Below are positions 10,999-21,779 of a stretch of DNA of 64,000 nucleotides, piece after piece. Position 1 is the stretch's first letter. The number at the start of each line of letters is the position of its first letter. The position numbers were made by a program, and so were the translations under genes. The notes below the pieces were generated by a model that was not told where the DNA came from, ran no database searches, and saw only the letters and a program-made list of their open reading frames with translations. Source of the DNA: Symbiodinium natans (Eukaryota; Sar; Dinophyceae; Suessiales; Symbiodiniaceae). The stretch lies in assembly GCA_905221605.1 (NCBI GenBank), contig CAJNDS010002236.1, positions 372,001 through 436,000 on the forward strand, in the 5' to 3' direction.

Positions 10999-13487
10999 TT
11001 AACCCAAGGCAGTTTTGAACAGCACCTGCCTCAGCCACTCGTCACGGACCAGGGCAGCGCGCAGCCAAAGCTCATCTTCGAAGGCTGGAAGCGACTCGAG
11101 AGCATCGGCATCACCTGACGGCACATGACACCAAAGCCCAAACCCCAATTGCAATTAGGCAGAACCCCCGAAGTGTGACCACAATGCCAGACTTCTTTTT
11201 TGCGACAACCAAGTTTAGGGTCGAGGAAAAAATCACTTCAAAAGACAAGCAAGAGGAAAAAGCTTCTATGAAAACGCCGGGTCACCACAAAGGCCTGCTC
11301 GCACGGATCGCGTGAGGTCGACCAAGGCAAGCAGGTCGCCCTGAAACGCCCTGACGTGGGCCTCCATCTCCTGCCTGATCACGTCTCGTACTTGAATCCA
11401 GACAGCTTGATCTGGGTCCCTCCGAAAAGGCCCCGATTCGAAGTGCTCTGCAAACTCCTCAGCGTAGGACAACGCACTTCTGCCATCCTGATTCCGATGG
11501 CACAGCTCTTCAACGTCAAGTCTTTGAGCTAGATATATGCAAAGCCTTCCTTGCGCTGCGTCTTTGCCGTCCATGGCAGCTACATGACTTGCTGGTTCAA
11601 TGGTGTACTGGAGAAGATTGTCATTGAAAGGGCCCAAGCAACCAGCCCAGCACCATCTTGGCAGACCTTTGTCGATCAGCGCCATCATGAGGTCCGCTCC
11701 CAGCCCAAAACGCAGACCCCCCCAATAACCCGACGAGCGGTTCCTGTAGGGGTACTTCTCCCCCCTCACGAGCCTCCAAAGATTGATTTTCTCTGTCTCG
11801 CACTTGTGGAAGTTGAAGGTTCTTTCCACAGTTCCAACATCCATCTTCTCCCTGACGAGCTCGATGACCAAGCCTGCAAAAGTCTGGTGAAGGAAGTCTT
11901 CGAAGGGATCCCCTGGCCAGCGCTTGTCATGGAAGTCCGAAACATCTAGATGAAAACGAACGCCTGCGCCACGATACTTGTCACGCATGATGTCCTCCAC
12001 ATCTCTGTCGACTGCGTGAAGAAGGTCCAGACAGCGGGTGAGGAATGTCTTGCCAAAGAGCTGTGAGTTCACCTCGGTCCGCGGAAGGCTCCGCATTGCC
12101 GAGCCCCAGGCGCCAAAGACGTGCTCGCAGAAGGCTTGGCCCCGCTGCTTGCAAATACTGAAGGCACACCTGATAAGGAGTTTTGGGTGCAGCAACTGGT
12201 GGAGATCTGTGTAACCCAAGACCAAGGATTCGCTGGGCGGAAGTTCGTCGAGAGCAAAGGACATCACATCCAGAACCACGTACTGAAGGGAGCCTCCCGT
12301 CCCAAGGAAATGGCTGCTACTCAAATGTCGCGGTGCTTTTTGATCTAACACTCAGGAACATGAAACGAGTTGTCCTCACACCTAGACCTTCACATGCTCA
12401 TGCCTTGTGGCTCTGAACATGCCAGCATACTCATATGGAAGCCCTGGCAACAAGAAGCATTCAATCGTATGACAAACAGCCCCGTCAAGCACCAAGGAGA
12501 CTCTGAGCATGGATTTTCCTACTCCCCGGCCTCTCTCCAGCCACTCCCAGTTGACGCTGTCATCAGGGATCTCCAGGCCGGTGTCCATGTGTATCAGGCG
12601 CATCTGGCAGATGAAGAAGGGAGCTCCCGGCATGCCTCGGTGGCCATCTCGAGAAAACCAACCGTTCCGGCAAGCCTTTCCCAAGGTGCGCCCCTAGTCA
12701 GATTTGTAAACATTCAATACATTCAAACGCTCAACAGGCATCCTCTGCTACAGCAAGTTTCGTCTAACACTTGCTATCCATGTCGTCTGCTTCCAGTGAC
12801 AGCTCCAGCACTAGTCGGGTATTCCACTGCGCATTTTAACACACTGGCGTAAAATCGGCACTGATACCAAGGATTTTGGCGGATTGAGATTGCTCATCCG
12901 ACCCAAGTGGGGCACACCCGGAATGAGACCATACGAGCATGTGTCTGCAAACTTCTCTCCAAGTTCCGAAGGGATGAAGGCCCAGCGCAATCTAGACAAT
13001 CAGAATCTGAAACCAAAGCTCCCACGACCGAGGAAGACCAGGAAATAAGCTCTCGGCAAGACTCGGGATCATACGGGGCTTTCCCAAATTAGGGTTGTAC
13101 CGACTTTGTGGCCCTTACAATCTGGGATTGTCGTATTTGGGGCGCATGTTGGGGTACCTCTATTCTAGGCGCGATCGTAGCCGAACGTTCTTGGGCCATG
13201 TGTCTGAGCATAGTTACATAGCTGGCTGCTGACTACTGCAGGGGGAAGCACAAAATCTTTACCTCAAGACTGGGACAGCTGCTGCAGTCATGTCTGGCCA
13301 GGCATTGCTTCAAGTCTCTGGTGGATACGAGGTTGTTGGCCTCCTGGATCGTGAGGGGGACTTCAAACACCTCCCCGTTCAAGCGATGCACCCGGATGCA
13401 CTTCCACTTCGCTGGAGCATCGCTGTGCTCATCTTGCCGCACTGGGGCTGCAGGTGGAAGTGCCATCAGTGCCGTTGCAAGAGCCAA
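10999..13487 (-). CDS. Unrecognised four-exon gene, copy 1
   Basis: Exons on the minus strand: about 13487-13263, about 12665-12525, 12293-11286 and 11114-10999 (TAA stop at 10999-11001). The last intron (11285-11115) starts GT and ends AG, and joining it gives the C-terminal GDADALESLPAFEDELW. Exons 1 and 2 resemble a ubiquitin-like fold: IRVHRLNGEVFEV, then TIQEANNL and DLKQCLARHD, then a QMRLIHMDTG-like strand. Exon 3 (about 335 residues) is a novel domain with FHLDVSDFHDKRWPGDPF, VRGEKYPYRNR and GRSALSYAEEFAEHFES; the last suggests an ankyrin-like or helical end. I do not recognise the family. The exon 1/2 and 2/3 borders are approximate. The copy at 15342-17571 keeps the same frame throughout, which supports function. 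Confidence 0.75.
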
Positions 13488-15341
13488 ACAGAGAGACGTC
13501 GCTTGAGCAACTCGCAGCAGGATGCCAAAGAAGGGCGCTCATATACTAACTTGGGGCACTGCCGACTTCTAAACTCTGCAGCACAGCACCCGAAGGAGTG
13601 AAGCAGCCAGCTGGACAAAAGCGAAAACCCTGGGATGGCTCTAGCACGCCCACTAAGGGTCTTTGTCTAGAAATACCGTGTATACCTGACGAAGTTTCAT
13701 CTCGCCAGATTCTGCCAGGGGCCGCGAGGCGAGGACCGCGCAGCCTCAACCCTCCCAACCCTTAAGCTCGTAAACAGCCCACAGCACTCATCAGGCGACA
13801 GGTACGTACCCACCCGCCCTTCTGGCCCAGCAACATTGCGAAAGCACAACAGTTTCTCCCCAATCCCCCTCAACTTACTCCGACATCTTACCCCAGAAAG
13901 TCACATGGCCCGAGATCCGCCGATTTCGAATGTCAGCGAGGTGGTCAGACATCTAACGAATCCGGTCTCATTTGATGGATTCCGAATCTGAATATTCTCG
14001 AAGACGAATGAAGACGATATCGAGCTGGCCGGGTGGCCAGGTACGTGCAGACTTCGAAGTGGTGAGTTCACCTTTGCGGTAATCGGACTTTGAAGTCAGT
14101 TGATAGAGAAATGACCTGCATACCTTCCGAACTCAGAGTGTTTGGATACTGAAATCCTGTAAAATTCTCAGTATGCAGACAGGAGAGGGCGGGAATCGGA
14201 ATAGGGTTTAGGGGTTGTAGCTTTGGGGTGTAGATGAAATTCCCAAACATGGTCAACAAGCATAGCGCACTGTTCATGGCATAAGAAGCGCCTGCAAGCC
14301 GTTGCAGTCAGGGTAAACAGCACGAAGAAAGCTCGGGGAAGTTTAGTTCCAACAGCAGCGGCTTCGGGGCTTTTGCTCCGCATGCCCTCGTACTACGTGC
14401 CAGTCATTCGAGGCCGCGTGGGACCATTCCGGTTCTCGTGGCAGATTAAGAAGCACATGCGATTACTTGAGACTTCTCGTCCTGTGCATAGTCAAGCTTT
14501 ATGCCGATGCGCCACCACGAGACTCATATTGACTACGAGCGCAGATCGTTCCCACTTGCAGCACAGCTTCTGAACAGACTTGACGCGACAAGAGCACGGG
14601 CATCGATTAGTTTGGGACATGCTTCGTGAAGTACTCCAGGACGACTGTGTGCAATGGAACCGCGCTGAAAGCTGGGGCGGCGGTATGACTTCCGCTGCAG
14701 AATCGGGATCATGAGCCCTCCATGCCACATTCGTGGCTGGAGAGCCCGAATTCATGCCATCCGGTGGCAAATTCTTCTACCGAGGGAGCGGGAGAAACAG
14801 AGAAAGAGAGAAACGCCTCAACCCGACATCCCTAATCCCGAACAGACCCTAGATTGCCGGCTGCCCTGACTCCGCGCGACAAGAACAAGGGCATCAGTTT
14901 GGGATTGCTCAGCATAGGACCATTAGGTGCAATGGAGCCGGGATGAGTCCGGTGGTGGTGGTGCGAGAGGTTGAGAGAACGTGAGAGAACCATACTCTGA
15001 GCCCTTCACACGCCACATTCGCGGCTGGAGGGCCCGAATTCAAGCCATCCGGCAAATTCTACCGAGAGAAAGAAAGAGAGAGATCCCCAAGCGCCGAAGC
15101 GCTAAAGATGTCGCAAGCCCTGTCCCACTGCCTGGTAATGCCAGCTCAGAACCTCCGAAATCTGCTGGTCGGCGCTGTCCTCGCGGAACGTCCAGCCCAT
15201 CCTCTCCGGGAATCGCGGCTGCAAAGAGCACCGGCCCGAGTCGGGATTTGGGAACCAAGTCGGGATTTGGGGCTCGGGCGACTTGAGCTTCAGGATGTTG
15301 CACTGTGTAGGGATGCTTCACAACTTGCTTTGCCGGATCTT

Positions 15342-17571
15342 TTAACCCAAGGCAGCTTTCAACAGCACCTGCCTCAGCCACTCGTCACGGACCAGGGCAG
15401 CTCGCTGCCAAAGCTCATCTTCGAAGGATGGAAGCGACTCGAGAGAATCGGCATCACCTGACGGCACACGACACCAAAGCCCAAACCCCATGGGCAGAAA
15501 GCACGGTTGACACCCCGAAGTGTGAACGCGATACCAGACTTCTGTACCGTGACACCCAAGTTTAGGGTCGAGGCAAACACCCTCGTGGGCTAAAAACTTG
15601 ACACGCAATCGGCAAAAGCTTCTGTGCAAACAGCCAGGTCGCCATCCAGGCCTGCCCGCACGGACCGCGTGAGCTCGACCAAGGCAGGCAGGTCCCCCTG
15701 AAACGCCCTGACGCGGGCCTCCATCTCCTGCCTAATCACGTCGCGCACTTGAATCCAAACAGCTTGATCCGGCCGTTGCAGCATCCAGGGCGGCCTCCAC
15801 TGAAAAGGCCTCGATTCAAAGTGCTCTGCAAACTCCTCAGCGTAGGACAACGCACTTCTGCCATCCTGGTTCCGGTGGCACAGCTCTTCAACCCGAAGTT
15901 TTTGAGCCAGATATATGCAAAGCCTCCCTTTCGCTGCGTCTTTGCCGTCCATGGCTGCTCCTATCGTTGCTGGCTCTATGATGTGCTGGAGAAGATTGTC
16001 ATTGAAAGGGCCCAAGCAACCCGCCCAGCACCATCTGGGGAGACCTTTGTCGATCAGGGCGATCATGAGGTCTGCTCCCAGCCCGAAACGCAGACCCCCG
16101 GAGCAACCCGACGGGCGGTTCCTGTAGGGGTACTTTTCCCCCCTCACGAGCTTCCAAAGATTGATTTTATCTGTCTCACACTTGTGGAAGAGAAATGTTT
16201 TTTCCACAGTTCCAACATCCATCTTCTCCCTGACGAGCTCGATGATCAAGCCTGCAAAAATCTCGTGGAGGAAATCTTCGAAGGGTTCCCCTGGCCAGCG
16301 CTTGTCATGGAAGTCCGAAACATCTAGATGAAAACGAACGGCGGCACCGCGATACTCGTCACGCATGATATCCTCTGCATCTCTGTCGACTGCATGAAGG
16401 AGGGCCAAACAGCGGGTGAGGAATGTCTTGCCAGAGAAATGCGAGCCGACATGATTCACTTCGGTGTGTGGAAGGCTCCGCATTGCCAAGACCCAGGCAC
16501 CAAACACATGCTCGCAGAAGGCTTGGCCCCGCTGCTTGCAAATCCTGAAGGCATAGCTGATCAGGAGCCGTGGGTCCAGCAACAGATCGAGATCTTTGCA
16601 AGAGAAGATCAATTCTTCATCGAATGCAACCGACATCACGTCCGCTTCAATAACCACGTACTGCAGCGAGCCTGTCACAATCTCTTGTCCAAAGGACTTG
16701 GCTGCTACTACTTCTGCTACTGCTACTCAGAAATCTGTTGTGAGTGCTCCCTCATCTCTATAAAGCATGAAACTCAAGTCCGCACATCCCAGGCCAACAC
16801 ATGCTCGGGCTCCCGGCGCACTAGACAAGGTCAAGCCAGTTTACAAAACAAACCAAAACGCAAGAGCAGCAAGCGGGTCCCTGCACAGCTTCGGGCAAAC
16901 AGGAGAACCCTAAACCCTAAACCCTAAACCGTAAACCCTAAACCCAGGAAACACAAACAATAAATCAGCTTGCGCAGCCCGGGCCTTTCTCCAGCCACTC
17001 CCAATTCACGCTGCCATCCTGGATCTCCCGGCCGGTGTCCACGTGTATCAGGCGAATCTGGCACAGGAAGTAGGGTGCTCCTGGCATGCCTTTGCTGTCA
17101 TTGCGAGAAAAAAGTACAATGACAAAAACCCTCCTCCCCCCGCCCCTCCCCCCTCCCCCCACCGAACTGAAAAAAGGGCTCGTCTCTCTCCCACAGCGAA
17201 CTGCCGCAAAGGGAAGAGTGACAGAATGTCGACTCCAGAGGTTCCAGATCAGCTACTTTAGGAAGCACAAGGAAGCACAAGAACTTTGCCCCAAGACTGG
17301 GCCAGCTGCTGCAGTCATGTCTGGCGAGGCATTGCTTCAAGTCTCTGTTCGACGTGAGGTTGTTGGCCTCCTGGATCGTGAGGGAGACTTCAAGCACCTC
17401 CCCGTTCAAGCGATGCACCCGGATGCACTTCTCTGGCACATCGCCGCGCTCATCTCGCTGCACTCGACCTGCGGGACCGCGTTGCGCCGGAGCTACACCA
17501 GCCCACGGACTTGCCGCTAAGTCCCATATATCCGCGCCGGCCCATGGATCTACCCATGGAGGAAGTGCCAT
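15342..17571 (-). CDS. Unrecognised four-exon gene, copy 2
   Basis: Paralogue of the gene at 10999-13487. Exons: about 17571-17290, about 17100-16976, 16671-15643 and 15457-15342 (TAA stop). The long exon is 21 bases longer than in copy 1, and the last exon is exactly the same length (116 bases). The last intron begins GC at 15642, where copy 1 begins GT. Exon 1 has a longer, Trp/Ala/Gly-rich lead (MALPPWVDPWAGADIW) before the conserved IRVHRLNGEVLEV. Conserved exon-3 motifs include FHLDVSDFHDKRWPGEPF and GRSALSYAEEFAEHFES. No frameshift is seen, so both copies are probably active. The family is not recognised. Confidence 0.75.
16905..16947. repeat. Telomere-like array inside intron 2 of copy 2
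   Basis: Six CCCTAAA-type heptads about 30 bases downstream (transcript sense) of the donor at 16975. The equivalent intron of copy 1 (about 12300-12525) has no such array. Confidence 0.9.
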
Positions 17572-17964
17572 TGCAAGAGCTCTACGAATGGGCGTGTGTC
17601 TCAAGCTTGGGGAGCAAAACTGGCGGGCTTGCATCCGCATTTTTGGTAAGGTCCGCAGGACCGGGCAAAATCTCAACATGTTCTGTTCTGCACGGCATGA
17701 GAAGGTGACAAGTATAGCCAGAAACAGCCGGTTGGAAGAGCCAGACCTCTGGGATTCGAGCGAAGGTGCAGCTCAACTTGCCACGGCCACGTCTACGTCT
17801 GCGCCGCAGGGCCTAACAAAATGGCACTGCACTGCTTTGGCTGTGGACTCCGGTGCTTTCCTGAACCCTCCATTCCTCAGGTCGTCGCCAGGCGATCTGT
17901 TCCTACATCCACAGCTGCTCCACGGCATGCAGGCGCCGCTCCTCAAGGCGCTCTCTGCGAGGTG

Positions 17965-18077
17965 GGGCAACCCTAAACCCTAAACCCTAAACCCTGAAAC
18001 CCTTAAACCCTAAACCCTAAACCCTTAAACCCTGAAACCCTGAAACCCTAAACCCTTAACACTTACACCCTAAACCC
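17965..18077. repeat. Telomere-like array after the TMPK copy 1 stop
   Basis: CCCTAAA/CCCTGAA heptads directly beyond the TGA stop at 18078-18080, so in the transcript a TTTAGGG tract follows the coding end. Confidence 0.9.
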
Positions 18078-19800
18078 TCAACTGCCCACCACACCCCCCG
18101 GGGGCTCCGAAGCCTCCAGCATGCCGTCCACGGCATCTCGGATCTCGGCGTGGATCACCTGAAAAGATCTCTTAGGGTTTAGGGTTTAGGGTTTAGGGTT
18201 TAGGCTTTAGGGTCTAGGGCTTGGGGTTTAAGGTTTAGGGTTTAGGGGTTAGGGTTTAGGGTTTACGGTTTAGGGTTTAGGGGCTAGGGTTTTAGGGTTT
18301 AGGGTTTAGGGTTTAGGGAACAAATGTCGCCTCCGCATCCCGTGCTCCGTCGACATCTCGCCAGTTGACGCTGCCGCGCAATCGCTGGTCCTTGAATTGC
18401 GCACGGACGCTGGCCTCAGAAGTCAAGGCAACTCGGGTCCAAGTCCTGGGTCCTAGGCTGCGCAGATCCTGACTGGCCGTTTTCGCCGACACACTCGGCT
18501 CAGCCCGCCTGCATCGCTGCGTTCTCGTAGCGCTCGTCACCGAAGTTCGACCGCGCCGCACCCACCTGCGGCACGCTGCACGGCCCAAAACAGCAGAAAG
18601 CCGACACGCCGAAAAGGTTGACAAGTTCGCTTCCAACGCACCTTCTCATCGATATGCAGGAAGAAGATGCCATCCGGGCACGGCAGCCCGCGATCAGGAG
18701 CCTGGCACCACGCGAAGTCCAGTCCTGCGCACGAAGCGGGCAGATGCTCTTCGCAGCTCATTGAAACCGTGGTCAGGGCGGTTCCGCCTTTGGCCGCGGA
18801 GTACGCCACGCCCGAGAAGGCGTAGCGGTCGCACACGATCGTGGTGCCGGCACGAAGGTCCTGCGATGGGAACTCTGAGAAACTCTGTTCACACGGGAGG
18901 TCCGAGCTGGTGGCTGCCTCGACGATGCCCTGGGCCATTTCCCAGCGGTTGGCCTGGCGTCCAGAACAGTGCTACGAGCACGTCGCGAACATCACCCGGC
19001 AGAGCATGGCATAGCTGAACCGCCGCCGGCACCACGCTGAAGAGGCGGTGCACGGCCTCGTCCGGGAGCTCCAGCTGCCTTGCAGGTAAGGGCTCCCTGT
19101 CGCGCACCCCAACCCTTCCCAGCTTCTTGTCGGCCTGCGAAGGTAGAGGTCGATGGCGTTGCCGATGGGCGTCTTACGGTTCGGGAAGCACATCCACTTC
19201 ACCGGGCCAGCCTGGGAAAACTGTCCGTTGCGCAAGGCTATCGAGACTTGCCCTCACTTTTCATCAATCAAATTGTTGGGTTGGCGACTCTCTTGCTTTG
19301 GTTGATGTTGTGTATTTGCTTGATTCGGATTGAATTGCCTTTCTTCGAAATCAAAGGTAAATTTCACTGTTTTGTTGCCATTTATGTATGAGTGTATTTT
19401 GTCGTACCCATCTTTGATAAAAGGAGATCAATCCATTTATTGACATTCATTCGCCATTGTTCTTTCTATTGTTAATTTAAATGTTGCATTGTTGATGTAG
19501 CATTTGTTTGCTTTGGTTTTTCTTCTATTGGATATCTGCTATAAACAACCAACAACCTGTATATGGTAAGAACCATATCAATCGGCCTTCTCAAGGTGGG
19601 ACGCGATCTTCCGGCTCTGGGTGGACTTGCCACTTCGGTCGAGGCCTGACGCTACAGGTCACCGACACATCGCCAACACACTAAACCAAACCTGTTTGCG
19701 AACCGCAAACACAGCCCCCACCCACCCCCGTCGCCTTCGAAGACCAGGAACAGGCCCCGCGACGCCCCTGCGCCCCAGACTGGGCGCTCCTCGCGCGTTG
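18078..19800 (-). CDS. Thymidylate kinase, copy 1
   Basis: dTMP kinase makes dTDP from dTMP for DNA synthesis. Exons (minus): up to 19735, 19645-19584, 19211-19135, 19078-19036, 18953-18788, 18724-18642, 18565-18509, 18414-18331, 18158-18078. Lengths sum to one frame ending TGA. Motifs in order: P-loop GLDRSGKST across the first junction, FPNRKTPIGNAIDLYL, HRLFSANRWE, CDRYAFSGVAYSAAKGLDF (DRY and dTMP site), FGDERYENAAMQ (lid). Donors are mostly GC. The second intron is 372 bases with a GA start, against 50 bases and GC in copy 2, because of an AT-rich insert. Intron 8 is almost wholly CCCTAAA heptads. The start codon is not fixed: an upstream exon probably exists, since copy 2 has an in-frame stop just upstream of exon 1. 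Core length of about 217 residues plus exon 1 fits the family. The C-terminus differs from copy 2. Confidence 0.9.
18170..18319. repeat. Telomere-like array filling intron 8 of TMPK copy 1
   Basis: TTTAGGG and variants on the plus strand occupy nearly all of intron 18159-18330. In the transcript it is a CCCTAAA tract ending 11 bases before the acceptor. The homologous intron at 42267-42407 has no array. Confidence 0.95.
19260..19582. mobile_element. AT-rich 323-bp insert at a splice donor, introner-like
   Basis: Aligned to TMPK copy 2, this block is extra. It sits one base inside intron 2, at the donor. It is far richer in A/T than its flanks. The 7-mer ATCAATC occurs near both ends (19263-19269 and 19577-19583), giving GATTGAT in transcript sense at the new donor and near the old intron body. 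ATATGGTAAGAACCATAT at 19561-19578 is a short hairpin. This fits a small non-autonomous element whose insertion kept the intron spliceable. The alternative is loss of the block from copy 2. Confidence 0.6.
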
Positions 19801-19849
19801 CTGAGCTTCCTACATCATTTCTGCAATGTTGCTCAACACATTGTTTGCA

Positions 19850-20584
19850 GAAAATGTGATTCAGTCTGTTCGAATTTGCACATATCGAAGGCCAGTCGAA
19901 ACGCATATTGAGGCCAAGAGAGAAGGCCTGGAGCGGAGCATCCAGCATTCGAAGCGCTTTCTCAGTCGTTCTCACTTGGTCCTGGACTTGAGGCGTGAGC
20001 TTTTGTTAACGGCTTTTTGGGGGTGCGGCTCCAGGGTTCAAGGTGAGGCACCAAGCCCCTGAACCCAGTCAGGGCATTTTGGGGCTGGGGGGTTTTGGGA
20101 TAGAATTGTTGTCTCCGCATCGGGCCCCTAATCTACTAATCCCCGAAACCCTAAACCGCCGAAGCCCTGAGAACCCCTGGCCCTGAGCCCTAGAAGCCAC
20201 AAACCCGCCGGCACCACAGCGCTTAGATCCGCCTCGCCGCTCTGTCGAAAGGCTGAATGCACCTCGCGCGCAGCTTGGATTCTTGGGTTGGGGGGGGGGC
20301 GGGGGGTGGGCAGGCTTCAGGAGTCCAAGCCCTTCCCTGTCTCCTTTTTCGACAAAGACTGATTAATGATAAGAGTCACCATTTGGGGCTTTCCGCTGGG
20401 GCATGCGGGGAAAGCGGACAATATCCTGATGTAATACTAGGGAGAAGACTCCCCAAACCCTAAACGGGGGTGCGATCCCCATGCCTGGGGCGAGACGCAA
20501 GGAGCTCTTAACGCAAGGGAGCCCCGAAAACCACCGAAAGCCTTTGAACGCTGCACCAAGCTTCAAGCCGAACCACCCACTCAA
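19850..20584. other. No firmly supported gene
   Basis: Beyond the first recognisable TMPK exon, the minus frame stays open to about 19975 without family motifs and may hold its 5' end. The remainder is unique sequence with C/G-rich short tracts and decayed heptads near 20140-20180 and 20455. Confidence 0.3.
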
Positions 20585-20695
20585 CAGACATCCTAAACCC
20601 CAAACCCGAAACCCTAACCCCCAAACCCCAAACCCTGAACCCTAAACTCTAACCCTAAACCCTAAACTCTAACCCTAAACCCTAAACCCTAAAAA
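20585..20695. repeat. Telomere-like array, CCCTAAA on plus strand
   Basis: Mixed CCCTAAA, CCCCAAA and CTCTAA units. Confidence 0.85.
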
Positions 20696-20699
20696 CATC

Positions 20700-20780
20700 C
20701 TTCAACTGAAGCCGAGAACCATGAAAGCCGGACCGAAAGCCGGGAGGAGCACCTGCTGGAGCCTCGGGCTCAAAGGGCTT
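20700..20780 (-). CDS. Exon-like segment between inverted arrays
   Basis: About 80 bp of unique GC-rich sequence enclosed by CCCTAAA on the left and TTTAGGG on the right. It is open in two minus frames. No motif; called mainly from context. Confidence 0.2.
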
Positions 20781-20814
20781 AGGGTGGGGGGGGGGAGGGG
20801 GGAATTAGGGTTAA

Positions 20815-20945
20815 GGGGTTTTTTTGGGGTTTAGGGTTTAGGGGGTAGGGGTTCGAGGTTAGGGGTTAGGGGTTAGGGTTTAGGGTTTAGGGTTTAGGGT
20901 TTAGGGTTTAGGGTTTAGGGTTTAGGGTTTAGGGTTTAGGGTTTT
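20815..20945. repeat. Telomere-like array, TTTAGGG on plus strand
   Basis: TTTAGGG heptads, initially degenerate and then about nine perfect copies. Confidence 0.9.
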
Positions 20946-21444
20946 CCAGGGCTGGAGCTTGCAGGGTTGCGGGTTGCAAGCTGAACTCCCAAAGCCTGGC
21001 AGAGGGTGCGAGGGGCCGCGCTGAAGCTGGGCCCGGCCCAAACACAAGGGAATCAGGTACATGTTTACAAGAGCACCCAAGTCAACCCGAACAACGCCCA
21101 CAAGACTTCCTGTGTCTGATGACTTGTCAACTGGCAAAGGTTAGACAAGGATCGCTTCTTTCGGATAGGCGGGCCAGGAGTATCCGGCTACCCACACGGC
21201 GCTGAGCTAAAGAATTCCGAACCCTCAAGCTCCCAAAAGCCCAAACGCCAAACTTCCCAGAAGAAATCCACGAACCCTCCAGCACTAAAGCAAGCCTCAG
21301 AATGCCAGGGCCCCCGACTGAACCTCAGAAGGCCCCCAAAACCACAAACCTTCGCAACGCCGCGACCCTACACCGAAACCCTAAATCCCCTAAACCCTAA
21401 ACCCTATCTGCCCTGAACCCTATAAAACTCAAACCCAAACTGGC

Positions 21445-21530
21445 TCAGGCTTGCACAGGGTCTTTGAGCTCCAGCTGGGCAGAGCGGCCGCCACCTTTAA
21501 GAACTCCCTCATTCCCTCCTACGAACACAA
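21445..21530 (-). CDS. Candidate terminal exon, unknown
   Basis: Minus-strand open segment NEGVLKGGGRSAQLELKDPV followed by QA and a TGA stop at 21445-21447. Protein-like but unrecognised. Confidence 0.3.
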
Positions 21531-21779
21531 GTGAGCGACAAGGGTCTCATCAGGGTTGGGTTTTTGGCAGTTCTAAGGGCTTGCAGCGGTTGTGTAGTTA
21601 AAGGGTTTTGAAGGGACCGATTCTATAGGGTCTTCCAGGGATTTGAAAGGATCTGCAAATGAAGTTTTAGGTTGGGTTCAGGGTTCTCTAAACAACAACC
21701 CTCAGCCCTGACCCCTAACCTAATCCCTAAGTAAACCCTAAACCCTAAACCTTAAACCCTCAACCCGACAACAGAAAAG

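Larger units (their letters stand above)
9394..13620. repeat. Tandem segmental duplication, unit 1
   Basis: This unit corresponds to 13790-about 17700 at an offset of roughly 4.0-4.5 kb, varying because intron lengths differ. Both begin with ATCAGGCGACAG. Both then share an AT-richer spacer, a motif with CACGCCACATTCGCGGCTGG, and a four-exon minus-strand gene. Within 9394-10990 I see no other convincing gene. The plus-strand frame at 10765-11118 mirrors a frame in unit 2 but runs antisense to the last exon. Confidence 0.9.
13790..17700. repeat. Tandem segmental duplication, unit 2
   Basis: Second unit of the duplication. Compared with unit 1 it has a shorter intron 1, a heptad array in intron 2 that unit 1 lacks, and a shorter GA tract. 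The spacer 13790-15340 holds no convincing gene. It contains two further degenerate copies of the segment with GCCACATTCG(C/T)GGCTGGAG, near 14722 and 15012, matching copies near 10516 and 10690. Confidence 0.9.

Noticed and set aside
10765-15461. Two 117-codon plus-strand frames (10765-11118 and 15108-15461) conserved between the tandem units
   Set aside because: Their conservation is explained by the recent duplication, and their ends overlap the last minus-strand exon. No motif supports a separate gene.
13262-17289. A GT/GC donor difference at the end of exon 1 in the duplicated genes
   Set aside because: The bases differ as described (GTAAAG versus GCAAAG), but I could not make the frame join cleanly to exon 2, so I do not claim these as the used donors.
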